Source of the DNA: Phormidesmis priestleyi BC1401
GTDB taxonomy: Bacteria; Cyanobacteriota; Cyanobacteriia; Leptolyngbyales; Leptolyngbyaceae
Direction: 5' to 3'
DNA: 32,824 nucleotides
Assembly: GCF_001650195.1 (NCBI RefSeq)
Contig: NZ_LXYR01000051.1
Coordinates: forward strand, 1 to 32,824
Part shown: positions 24,675 to 32,824 of the stretch, one piece after another
Numbering within the stretch: the first letter of the stretch is position 1
How the letters are laid out: each line of letters starts with the position of its first letter
The notes under the pieces: generated by a model
What the model was told of the DNA's origin: nothing
Databases searched by the model: none
Seen by the model: the letters and a program-made list of their open reading frames with translations, nothing else
Made by a program: the position numbers and the translations under genes

Positions 24675-25691
24675 ATGGCATTGTTGAAAGCGGTCGACGC
24701 AAAGTTTTTTCACACCGAAATCCCTTACAAGCCCATGGGAAAATATGTTCACTTTTTGACGATTCGCGTTACCGAATCTTACCCACTGTTTCAAACCGAC
24801 GGGGAACTCAACAAAGCACGCGTCCGAGCCGGAATCATCGACAAAACGCCCGTCAGCCGTCTCTCAATGTTTAAACGAAAGCAATCTACACCCGAACGAT
24901 TAGTCGGTCGAGAACTGCTGCGAACCTATGGTTTAGTCAAACCCGAAGAGTGCGAATATAACGTTGAGTTTGGCATGGACAATCCGGACTGCATTATCTA
25001 TGGTTTTGCGATCGGTGACTCTGGTTCCGAAAAGTCTAAAGTGGTCGTTGACACCGCATTTTCAATTACCCCGTTTGATCAGTCGCACGAAACGTTCACC
25101 CTGAACGCACCTTACGAGAATGGCACAATGGCATCGAAGGGCGAAGCAGGCTCTAAGCCGGGAGAAGTCACCAGTCGAATTAATCAACAAGACCACATTC
25201 GTCCTCAGGTATTTTTTCCGAGCATTGTTACCTTAAAAGATCCGACTGAAGCAAGCTTTCTCTATGTCTTTAACAACATTTTGCGAACTCGTCACTATGG
25301 CGCTCAGACCACTCGAACAGGACGAGTTCGCAACGAGATAGTTGGCGTTGTGTTTGCAGATGGTGAGATTGTTAGTAACCTGCGCTGGACTCAAGCCATC
25401 TTCGATCGCATGAGTGCTGCCAAAACACTCCACTCACCCGATCCGCTTGATGAGGATGATGTGATGACCGCAGCCAATGCAGCAATCACCCACTTACTTG
25501 CCCAAGAGTTTATTGTTCACACTGATCTGATCGGTGACTCGTTCACACCTTTGTTGGTTGAAGTGAAGGCACTCACAGGCAGCGAAGAGGGCATTCAAAA
25601 AATTCTGCAGCAGGCAGACAAAGAAGCAAAAGCCTACGCTAGCAAGCACATCAGCAAGAAAAAATCAGCGGCGAAAGCGGGGCAAATCTGA
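24675..25691 (+). CDS. csc2: Cas7d (Csc2), type I-D Cascade backbone subunit
   Basis: 338 aa from ATG 24675 (MALLKAVDAKFFHTEIPYKP), which follows GGGAGAG; the TTG at 24660 is rejected. The sequence fits Csc2/Cas7d: KYVHFLTIRVTESYPLFQTDG, a Gly/Lys-rich loop (TMASKGEAGSKPGE) and TRHYGAQTTRTGRVRNEIVG. Multiple copies coat the crRNA spacer. The C-terminus is Lys/Ala-rich. The stop TGA shares its last base with the csc1 start (TGATG). Confidence 0.93.
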   Translation: MALLKAVDAKFFHTEIPYKPMGKYVHFLTIRVTESYPLFQTDGELNKARVRAGIIDKTPVSRLSMFKRKQSTPERLVGRELLRTYGLVKPEECEYNVEFGMDNPDCIIYGFAIGDSGSEKSKVVVDTAFSITPFDQSHETFTLNAPYENGTMASKGEAGSKPGEVTSRINQQDHIRPQVFFPSIVTLKDPTEASFLYVFNNILRTRHYGAQTTRTGRVRNEIVGVVFADGEIVSNLRWTQAIFDRMSAAKTLHSPDPLDEDDVMTAANAAITHLLAQEFIVHTDLIGDSFTPLLVEVKALTGSEEGIQKILQQADKEAKAYASKHISKKKSAAKAGQI

Positions 25692-26389
25692 TGGTAATGA
25701 TTTATCGCTGCACGATTGAGCTTCATGATAGTCTATATTTCGCGACTCGTGAGATTGGGAGGCTATACGAAACTGAAGCTGTGCTGCATAACTACGCTTT
25801 GTGCTACGCGCTGGGATTAGTGGATAGCGATCGCCATTCCACCACTGTTTCTGAAGAACACACTTACCGCTACTTTTGCCCCGAACAAGTTCCTAAGTAC
25901 GAGGAACATCTCACGCCGCTCAATCAACAGGGAATCTACATCACTCCCGCTAGAGCTGTCCATCATACCTCGGTTCTCAATACCTGGAAGTATGCCAACA
26001 ACAACTATCACGTTGAGATGGAGAAGACTCAGAAAAACATTCCCAGCTTTGGTAGAGCCAAGGAGATTGCTCCTGAAAGTCAATTTGAGTGTTTCATTAT
26101 CTCTGAAAAACCTCTCACGTTGCCAAAATGGATACGTTTGGGCAAGTGGATGAGTAAAGCAGAAGTGAGACTGGAGGAATTCTCAAAGCCAAGGCGATCG
26201 CACAGCGAGTTCATCTTTCCTTATCCACTCAACCCACTGGATGTCATGTTTTCACATCAGGTCCTAAGCTATGACACAGTGAACATGCCGCCTGTCAGTC
26301 TGATTCGCAATGTTCGGATGCAGGGTGACTACTACGAGGTTGCTCAACTCAAAATTCCTGCTCAAATACAGTACCGATTTAGAGGGTGA
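25691..26389 (+). CDS. csc1: Cas5d (Csc1), type I-D Cascade subunit
   Basis: 232 aa starting MVMIYRCTIELHDSLYFATR, a typical Csc1 opening, followed by EIGRLYETEAVLHNYALCYA. It has the RAMP-type fold and binds the 5' handle of the crRNA. Start and stop are each overlapped by one base with the neighbours (TGATG at both junctions), giving tight translational coupling in the csc2-csc1-cas6 series. Confidence 0.9.
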   Translation: MVMIYRCTIELHDSLYFATREIGRLYETEAVLHNYALCYALGLVDSDRHSTTVSEEHTYRYFCPEQVPKYEEHLTPLNQQGIYITPARAVHHTSVLNTWKYANNNYHVEMEKTQKNIPSFGRAKEIAPESQFECFIISEKPLTLPKWIRLGKWMSKAEVRLEEFSKPRRSHSEFIFPYPLNPLDVMFSHQVLSYDTVNMPPVSLIRNVRMQGDYYEVAQLKIPAQIQYRFRG

Positions 26390-27210
26390 TGACAATGCCA
26401 CATAGTTTGATTTTAAATCTGCTGCCCACATCACCGATTCCGCCGGAATATCTAACGGGTAGGCATCTTCATGCCTTGTTTCTGACGGTCGTGAGTTCTG
26501 TAGACCAATCCTTAGGAGATCGGCTCCACGAACAAAAGACCGAGAAAGCCTTTACCCTCAGTCCGCTGCAAGTGAGCGATCGTTCCCAGCGCGATCGCAC
26601 GTTGAAATGGGAATACAAACAGCCGATTCCAGCGGTTACTCCCTGCTGGTGGCGGGTTTCTCTACTCAATGATGCTCTGTTTAGTCATCTGACTCCGCTC
26701 TGGCTCAACCTCAACCCATCGCACCCCTGGCATCTCGGTCCAGCCGATTTGCAAATTACTAGCATCCTCGGCACTGCCCAATCTACTCAGCCCTGGGCAA
26801 ACTTCTGTTCCTACACTCAACTATACGAACAGGCATCTGACAACATTCGTCAACTCACCTTTAGCCTCTGTACACCTGCTACGTTTCGACAGGGTAAATA
26901 TGATTCTGCACTGCCGACGCGAGAGTGCGTGTTTCAAAGCTTGCTGCATCGCTGGAATCGCTATAGTGGCATGACTTTTCCCGAAACCTTGATTGACTTC
27001 TTGTTCCCCAGCTTCTTCGATATCCGCACCGAGCTAGTTAACTACTCCGATAGTAAGTGGGCAGGCTGTGTGGGCACGATCGGCTATCGCATTTTAGGAG
27101 ATGCGGATGCAGTCGCGATTAAACAACTCAACACCCTGGCAGATTTTGCGCTTTATTCAGGCATCGGACGCAAGACCCCAATGGGGATGGGCATGGTGAG
27201 GCGAACATGA
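26389..27210 (+). CDS. cas6: Cas6 crRNA-processing endoribonuclease
   Basis: About 273 aa. ATG 26389 overlaps the csc1 stop (GTG 26386 and ATG 26395 are alternatives). A RAMP-type protein ending with the Gly-rich loop GIGRKTPMGMGMVRR, diagnostic of Cas6. A candidate catalytic His lies in TGRHLHALFL near residue 26-28. Cleavage at the base of the small repeat hairpin (CCCT-TTC-AGGG) would leave the 8-nt 5' handle ATTGAAAC seen in the array. Its stop overlaps the cas4 start by 4 nt (ATGA). Confidence 0.92.
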   Translation: MTMPHSLILNLLPTSPIPPEYLTGRHLHALFLTVVSSVDQSLGDRLHEQKTEKAFTLSPLQVSDRSQRDRTLKWEYKQPIPAVTPCWWRVSLLNDALFSHLTPLWLNLNPSHPWHLGPADLQITSILGTAQSTQPWANFCSYTQLYEQASDNIRQLTFSLCTPATFRQGKYDSALPTRECVFQSLLHRWNRYSGMTFPETLIDFLFPSFFDIRTELVNYSDSKWAGCVGTIGYRILGDADAVAIKQLNTLADFALYSGIGRKTPMGMGMVRRT

Positions 27211-27797
27211 TAGACGACTACATTCCCATTGCGGCTCTAAACCAATATGCCTATTGCCCCCATCGCTGCTGGCGGATGTTCTGTTTGGGCGGCTTCACCG
27301 ACAATCAGTACACGATCGAAGGCACGAGTTTACACGATCGCGTTCATACGGTCGGTGAAGTGCAGCGAGAAGAGATTTGGCAAATTCGGGCAGTCTGGTT
27401 GAAATCAGAACACCATCGGTTGATTGGCAAATCTGATCTGATTGAAGAAATTGATGACCGTTGGATACCTGTGGAATATAAGCGAGGCAACAAGGGCGAG
27501 TTTGGCAATGATGCCCTGCAAGTTTGTGCCCAAGCGCTTTGTATCGAAGAGATGACAGGGAAGCCTGTACCGCTTGGCTATGTCTACTATGCCCATTCTC
27601 ACCAGCGTCAGCCCGTCGAGATTAATGCTGAACTGAGGCAACAAACGATCGCCACGATCGCTGCCGTTGCTAATATTCTTGATACCGGAGCGATGCCTCC
27701 AGCGATTTACAGTCAACGCTGCAAAGGATGCAGTCTCTATCAGCAGTGTTTGCCTAAAGCCGCCGATAAAGTGAGTCGCTATCGAGAAGCCTTGTAG
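27207..27797 (+). CDS. cas4: Cas4 exonuclease/adaptation protein
   Basis: 196 aa RecB-like nuclease with an iron-sulfur cluster. Visible: Cys17 (YAYCPHRC), C-terminal Cys172, Cys175, Cys181 (CKGCSLYQQC), and the nuclease residues Asp77 (GKSDL), Glu90 and Lys92 (PVEYKRG). Cas4 trims pre-spacers and selects those with a PAM, working with Cas1-Cas2. ATG 27207 overlaps the cas6 stop. A 51-bp gap precedes cas1. Confidence 0.93.
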   Translation: MIDDYIPIAALNQYAYCPHRCWRMFCLGGFTDNQYTIEGTSLHDRVHTVGEVQREEIWQIRAVWLKSEHHRLIGKSDLIEEIDDRWIPVEYKRGNKGEFGNDALQVCAQALCIEEMTGKPVPLGYVYYAHSHQRQPVEINAELRQQTIATIAAVANILDTGAMPPAIYSQRCKGCSLYQQCLPKAADKVSRYREAL

Positions 27798-27848
27798 AGA
27801 GAACTAGCCAATTCACGATTCAAATTCACTACCCAAACTTCTGGATCT

Positions 27849-28853
27849 ATGGGCACCCTTTACATTACTCAAGATGATGCCTTCATCGGCAAAACCGATG
27901 AGCGCTTGACAGTTCGGGCAGATAAGCAGACCTTGCAAGATATTCCCTTAATCAAGCTGAATGGAGTTGTGATCTTGGGACGAGCCACCGTCTCACCTGC
28001 GGTTGTCATTGAGTTGCTGGAACGTAAGATTCCCCTGAGTTTTCTCACCAAGATGGGGCGCTACCTGGGACGACTAGAACCAGAGTTAACTAAGAATATC
28101 TTTGTGCGAGCGGCTCAATGGAAAGCCGTTGCGCCATCAAAGCAAGCTTCTCATATCGTGCAAGGGTTTGTGCGGGGAAAGCTAAAGAACTATCGCAATG
28201 CACTGCTGCGAGGACAGCGCGAGGGGTCAGACCTCGATTTTCAGAAGGCACTGACTCAGTTAGAGCAGGTGATTGCGCCAATTGAAACGACGACTGCAAT
28301 TGATTCACTCCGTGGTTTAGAAGGTGCTGGGAGTGCCGCTTATTTTGGCAGTTTCGATCGGCTGATTCGAGCCAGCGAGTTTAAGTTTGAAGCGCGTCGC
28401 CGCCGTCCCCCGACCGATCCAGTGAATGCTTTACTCAGCCTGGGCTATTCTCTCCTCCGGCATGACCTTCAAAGTGCGGTTAACCTGGTTGGGTTTGACC
28501 CTTATCTGGGCTATCTGCATACTCTGCGCTATGGTCGTCCGTCGTTGGCGCTCGATTTAATGGAGGAATTCCGTCCCCTCATTGTCGATGCCGTTGTGCT
28601 CAGTGGGTTAAATCGGCGGACGATCGTACTTACCGACTTCATGACAGAACCCTTGAGTGGCGCAGTTTCACTCACCCCAGAAGGACTCCGCACCTTCTTG
28701 CGACTGTATGAGCAAAAGAAGCAAGCTAAATTTAAGCATCCTGTGCTGCAAACCCAATGCACATATCAAGAATCGTTTGAGATCCAAGCAAGGCTTTTGG
28801 CGAAGTATCTGATGGAAGAAACCGACAAATATCCTCCCTTGGTGCTGAAGTAG
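27849..28853 (+). CDS. cas1: Cas1 integrase
   Basis: 334 aa of normal length. Metal ligands are visible: Glu158 (GLEGAGSAAYF), His224 (GYLHTLRYGRPSLALDL) and Asp236/Glu239 (DLMEEFRP). Cas1 with Cas2 inserts spacers at the leader end of the array. ATG 27849 (MGTLYITQDDAFIGK) has a weak ribosome-binding site. cas2 starts 4 bp after the stop. All catalytic residues are intact, in line with the long, uniform array. Confidence 0.95.
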   Translation: MGTLYITQDDAFIGKTDERLTVRADKQTLQDIPLIKLNGVVILGRATVSPAVVIELLERKIPLSFLTKMGRYLGRLEPELTKNIFVRAAQWKAVAPSKQASHIVQGFVRGKLKNYRNALLRGQREGSDLDFQKALTQLEQVIAPIETTTAIDSLRGLEGAGSAAYFGSFDRLIRASEFKFEARRRRPPTDPVNALLSLGYSLLRHDLQSAVNLVGFDPYLGYLHTLRYGRPSLALDLMEEFRPLIVDAVVLSGLNRRTIVLTDFMTEPLSGAVSLTPEGLRTFLRLYEQKKQAKFKHPVLQTQCTYQESFEIQARLLAKYLMEETDKYPPLVLK

Positions 28854-28857
28854 CGTT

Positions 28858-29130
28858 ATGTATGTAGTGGTCAGCTATGATATTCCTGAAGACAAGCGCC
28901 GAACTAAGATTCACAAGATTCTCAAGTCCTATGGGCAATGGATGCAGTACAGCATTTTTGAATGTGACTTGACTGAAACGCAATATGCCAAGCTACGATC
29001 TCGCTTGAGTAACCTGATCAAACCGGAGCAAGACAGCATTCGCTTTTACTTTCTATGTGCTTGTTGTAAAGGCAAAGTGGAGCGTATTGGAGGAGAAGCG
29101 CTCCGGGATGAAACGATCTTCTTTGCTTAA
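28858..29130 (+). CDS. cas2: Cas2 adaptation protein
   Basis: 90 aa with the Cas2 opening MYVVVSYDIPEDKRRTKIHK (Asp8 in the ferredoxin-like beta1 end) and QYSIFECDLTE. It dimerises as the scaffold for Cas1. It lies directly before the leader and array, the usual end of the operon. Confidence 0.95.
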   Translation: MYVVVSYDIPEDKRRTKIHKILKSYGQWMQYSIFECDLTETQYAKLRSRLSNLIKPEQDSIRFYFLCACCKGKVERIGGEALRDETIFFA

Positions 29131-29378
29131 TGCGCGAGTGGGTAGCTGTTTTTGTCAGAGTTTTTAGAAATGAGCTGGATCACCTTACTGGAGTAGGATG
29201 CAGCCTTTTTAGCAAAAGTTCCATCCGCGCAAGTTCCCAAATCCATACGGTCACTACTTTGTCAGCATAAAGCGAAGATGATGTTTTGCCAAGCCAGCTA
29301 TCGAAGATGCTACAATTCTAAAGATTTGCGCAACCGAACCTTGAAAACAGTATACAGACCGTATTTCAAGCTCCCGCG
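29131..29378 (+). promoter_or_regulatory. CRISPR leader with candidate promoter
   Basis: 248 bp non-coding between cas2 and the first repeat. TTGCCA (29286-29291) and TACAAT (29311-29316), 19 bp apart, form a plausible promoter starting near 29323. The inverted repeat CTTGAAA/TTTCAAG (29340-29346, 29364-29370) sits 8 bp before repeat 1 and may help position the integrase. The leader lies on this side because the degenerate repeat is at the opposite end. Confidence 0.65.
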
Positions 29379-32226
29379 GCTTCAACCAACCCAAAACCCT
29401 TTCAGGGATTGAAACATCTCAGCAAACACACTGGCTAACCACAGCCCGGCTTCAACCAACCCAAAACCCTTTCAGGGATTGAAACATTAGGCAGACAGGT
29501 AGACAGACAGCCAGTGAAGGCTTCAACCAACCCAAAACCCTTTCAGGGATTGAAACTACCCAACTCCCGTCCATCCCACACCATTGCGTGAGCTTCAACC
29601 AACCCAAAACCCTTTCAGGGATTGAAACCTTGAAGTACCCTAGACGTATAGTTTTTAGCGGTCAGGCTTCAACCAACCCAAAACCCTTTCAGGGATTGAA
29701 ACAAAAAAGATATGGTACTAGAGCAGAATGGTAACACGCTTCAACCAACCCAAAACCCTTTCAGGGATTGAAACAATAGAGTCACGGCGTTAGCTGTTGC
29801 AGGTATCACGCTTCAACCAACCCAAAACCCTTTCAGGGATTGAAACATACTTGCTTGCTAACGATGCAGTCAGCCCCGAATGCTTCAACCAACCCAAAAC
29901 CCTTTCAGGGATTGAAACAGGAATGGCGAACTCAAAGCCACAACATCAGCCCAGCTTCAACCAACCCAAAACCCTTTCAGGGATTGAAACAGTGAACACG
30001 ATCGAGATGAGTGAATCCTCATCCGCTTCAACCAACCCAAAACCCTTTCAGGGATTGAAACATCAGCTATGGGACTTCCAGCAAGGATGCACTGAAAGCT
30101 TCAACCAACCCAAAACCCTTTCAGGGATTGAAACACAACGGTTGACGGGGTTGAGATGCACAAAACCCGGCTTCAACCAACCCAAAACCCTTTCAGGGAT
30201 TGAAACATGGGCAGCACTTGAGGCGATACACAAAACGCCTGCTTCAACCAACCCAAAACCCTTTCAGGGATTGAAACAAATCAGCAGCGTTGGAACGTTT
30301 CATGGCAATGCCTGCTTCAACCAACCCAAAACCCTTTCAGGGATTGAAACAATCAAGCCTTCTTTTTTGAGCTTATCAACGATCGCGCTTCAACCAACCC
30401 AAAACCCTTTCAGGGATTGAAACAACTGCAAACGTCACGTAGGGTTTTGACACAGACGCTTCAACCAACCCAAAACCCTTTCAGGGATTGAAACGTATTT
30501 CTTAGCGCTACCCCAAACCCCGCAGGTCTAATCGCTTCAACAAACCCAAAACCCTTTCAGGGATTGAAACTTTGAAAAGCCGATCGTCGATCTAACCCCT
30601 AAGGCTTCAACCAACCCAAAACCCTTTCAGGGATTGAAACCACCGATCCACTCACCAACGCTCAATATTCTCTCGCTTCAACCAACCCAAAACCCTTTCA
30701 GGGATTGAAACAATTTGAGAGATTGATTGCCCTCGATCGCGCCAATGGCTTCAACCAACCCAAAACCCTTTCAGGGATTGAAACCAGTGTTTGTAATTGC
30801 TGCATATTTGCGGACAGGGTGCTTCAACCAACCCAAAACCCTTTCAGGGATTGAAACAAAAACCCCGAAAAGGTTGCGATCAAAGTTAAGGGCTTCAACC
30901 AACCCAAAACCCTTTCAGGGATTGAAACAGCCCATTCTCTCGATTCACGAGAATCCTACAACGCTTCAACCAACCCAAAACCCTTTCAGGGATTGAAACA
31001 GATTGCTAACACGCCCCAAGGCTTCGATCGCAAGCTTCAACCAACCCAAAACCCTTTCAGGGATTGAAACAGTATGAGCTGTTGCAAGAAGTTGGAGGAT
31101 TCTACAAGCTTCAACCAACCCAAAACCCTTTCAGGGATTGAAACTGAGTATTGACTTCCTCCTAGCTTCGCTTTATCCGCGCTTCAACCAACCCAAAACC
31201 CTTTCAGGGATTGAAACAGAAAATTCTTTAGCGATCGCGCACTCACTCTCCTGGCTTCAACCAACCCAAAACCCTTTCAGGGATTGAAACCTAAGACTTA
31301 ATAGAGTGCGGAAGCACAGCAGGCGGCACAGTGGCTTCAACCAACCCAAAACCCTTTCAGGGATTGAAACAAGCACTAATCCGTAGCAACCATCGCGATA
31401 GGCTTCAACCAACCCAAAACCCTTTCAGGGATTGAAACTAATGATCTGTCTACCGTACAGATCGGGCTTCAAGGCTTCAACCAACCCAAAACCCTTTCAG
31501 GGATTGAAACCATGTTTGCTTGGCGATAGTACAGCCTAATTATTGCTTCAACCAACCCAAAACCCTTTCAGGGATTGAAACAAAAAATGCTATCGACTCT
31601 TAATCCCGAACAACGGCTTCAACCAACCCAAAACCCTTTCAGGGATTGAAACGCACACCTCCTGTGGCACTGCCTTAATGATTCGCGCTTCAACCAACCC
31701 AAAACCCTTTCAGGGATTGAAACTGGATATGCCGCGATGATGAACAATCTCACAAGAGCTTCAACCAACCCAAAACCCTTTCAGGGATTGAAACCGATCG
31801 ATTGTGGGGACTGGGAGGCAAGGGAGGAAATCAGGCTTCAACCAACCCAAAACCCTTTCAGGGATTGAAACAAATACTGCATCTTTCAATCTCTTCCAGT
31901 CGGGAAGCTTCAACCAACCCAAAACCCTTTCAGGGATTGAAACAGAAGTAACGACGGGCGGCGTTAAATTTGCGTGTTGGGCTTCAACCAACCCAAAACC
32001 CTTTCAGGGATTGAAACCTAGTCTGCCTGAGAGCGTTAATACCTTTTAAGCCACGGCTTCAACCAACCCAAAACCCTTTCAGGGATTGAAACAAAAGCTT
32101 AAGTTGTGTGGGGCGCATCCCAATATTGCTTCAACCAACCCAAAACCCTTTCAGGGATTGAAACCCGATCGCCCTTCTGGTGGTGGCAAGTGGGATAAGG
32201 CTTCAACCAACCCAAAACCCTTTCAG
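29379..32226 (+). CRISPR. Type I-D CRISPR array, 40 repeats, 39 spacers
   Basis: The repeat is 37 nt, begins GCTTCAACCAACCCAAAACC and ends CTTTCAGGGATTGAAAC. The last 8 nt, ATTGAAAC, match the usual crRNA handle type. I counted 40 starts from 29379 to 32200. Spacers are mostly 33-40 nt, with extremes of 43 (31291-31333) and 31 (31371-31401), side by side. Repeat 17 has C to A at 30542. The last repeat (32200) matches only 27 nt and stops at 32226. Its position after cas2 and the distal decay fix transcription as plus strand. Spacer sequences are all different by eye. Confidence 0.98.
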
Positions 32227-32304
32227 CGCGCCTTAGACCATGCGACTGCAAAACTCAACCTCTGCTTCATTCGGCTGATGCTCAAGCGTTTGGCGCATGG
32301 CTAG
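32227..32304 (+). pseudogene. C-terminal tail of an insertion-sequence transposase
   Basis: Directly after the truncated repeat the frame reads RALDHATAKLNLCFIRLMLKRLA and ends HG-stop at 32304. The CFIRLMLKRLA ending resembles the last helix of IS4/IS5-type DDE transposases. No catalytic core is present. The abrupt junction with the repeat suggests that an insertion and deletion removed the distal array end. Confidence 0.45.
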
Positions 32305-32340
32305 ATCTCAAATGGGTTCTATAGAGCAGCAGATGGAGTG

Positions 32341-32366
32341 GGAAAGAAAACGGTCGTTTTCTTTCC
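32341..32366. terminator. Perfect hairpin, 11-bp arms
   Basis: GGAAAGAAAAC (32341-32351) pairs with GTTTTCTTTCC (32356-32366) around the loop GGTC. It may stop array transcription or belong to the insertion-sequence end. There is no T-tract after it. Confidence 0.5.
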
Positions 32367-32549
32367 GTCAGTGCAGTTAATCCTGGTTAAAGCCACAATT
32401 GGGCTGTTTTCAATTCGGAGCGTTTTTGGGGCAAGCCGTCAAACCAATCGCTAGTCAACCTTTCCGTCAGTTGCAGTTAATCCTGGTTTGAGTGGATGAT
32501 TGCAAGCTGGTTGCAGTCGAGTTCAGGTTTAGTTGCAATGAATCCTGGT
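32362..32549 (+). repeat. Degenerate direct repeats after the array
   Basis: TTTCCGTCAGTGCAGTTAAT, then CCTGGTT (from 32362), recurs from 32461 with one extra T. A weaker third copy (TTGCAATGAATCCTGGT) lies at 32533-32549. The unit is unrelated to the CRISPR repeat. It may be an insertion-sequence subterminal repeat. From here to 32824 I see no gene; the small ORF at 32492-32674 is not convincing. Confidence 0.55.
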
Positions 32550-32824
32550 CTGAAAATGTCTTGATTGCAGGTTTGACGATTTATGATTACAGGTCACTAC
32601 AACTAAGCTTCATCAACTTGCTTTTCTTGAAGACATCAAGTATGGATGGCTGCTTTGTGGTCATGCTTGTTTAGCAGAAACCGAGGTAAACCTCTTGGAA
32701 ATTCTGTGATCAACACACTTTTTATCGTGATCTTCCAACTTTAGGCTGATGTTCAACGAGATTGTTAAAATCACGCTTAACAAGCATTCTTAAGTGGTTG
32801 AGCTTAAGCTTACACAGATGGAAT

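Noticed and set aside
29797-30420. Long plus-strand ORF with repeated FNQPKTLSGIET units
   Set aside because: It is the CRISPR array read as protein; the repetition comes from the 37-nt repeats.
31761-31991. Minus-strand ORF with SIPERVLGWLK repeats
   Set aside because: It is also array DNA translated in reverse; no start signal and no independent evidence.
32492-32674. 60-aa ORF near the window end
   Set aside because: It overlaps degenerate direct repeats, has no ribosome-binding site, and its composition is not protein-like.

Overview
The window reads as cyanobacterial DNA. GCGATCGC/CGATCG words (HIP1-like) are scattered throughout. There is an AMIN-domain TonB-dependent receptor and a ChlH/CobN-family chelatase gene. 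The CRISPR-Cas locus is a complete subtype I-D system of the kind common in filamentous cyanobacteria. Whether this is chromosome or a large plasmid cannot be decided from the sequence.

Region 1 (1-4100) is accessory DNA. It holds a truncated Rpn-type nuclease/transposase tail, a telomere-resolvase (protelomerase)-like tyrosine recombinase gene with direct repeats in front of it, and a small downstream ORF with a doubtful 3' end. About 0.8 kb of gene-poor DNA follows, carrying a perfect 16-bp palindrome, and then a 176-bp MITE-like element with inverted termini.

Region 2 (4200-16500) looks like one nutrient-uptake module. On the minus strand are exbB, exbD, a TonB-dependent receptor, then ECF transporter S, T and a fused double ATPase. 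A TonB-like gene is divergent from exbB. On the plus strand, converging on the ECF ATPase, is a ChlH/CobN-type chelatase large-subunit gene broken by one frameshift and one in-frame stop, followed by a VOC-fold gene. Together this suggests import of a metal-tetrapyrrole or related metal compound across both membranes, with a chelatase-like enzyme acting on it. The substrate is not shown by the sequence.

Region 3 (16548-32226) is the type I-D CRISPR-Cas system: a WYL regulator gene divergent from cas3', then a relic of two degenerate CRISPR repeats in inverted orientation, a 65-aa ORF, an MntA/HepT (nucleotidyltransferase/HEPN) toxin-antitoxin pair, cas10d (csc3), csc2, csc1, cas6, cas4, cas1 and cas2, a leader, and an array of 40 repeats and 39 spacers. 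The toxin gene overlaps cas10d by 8 nt, so the toxin-antitoxin pair is built into the effector operon. This is the most interesting arrangement in the window.

Region 4 (32227-32824) begins where the last repeat is cut off. It continues as a transposase-like C-terminal tail, a hairpin and short degenerate repeats, suggesting that an insertion sequence clipped the old end of the array.
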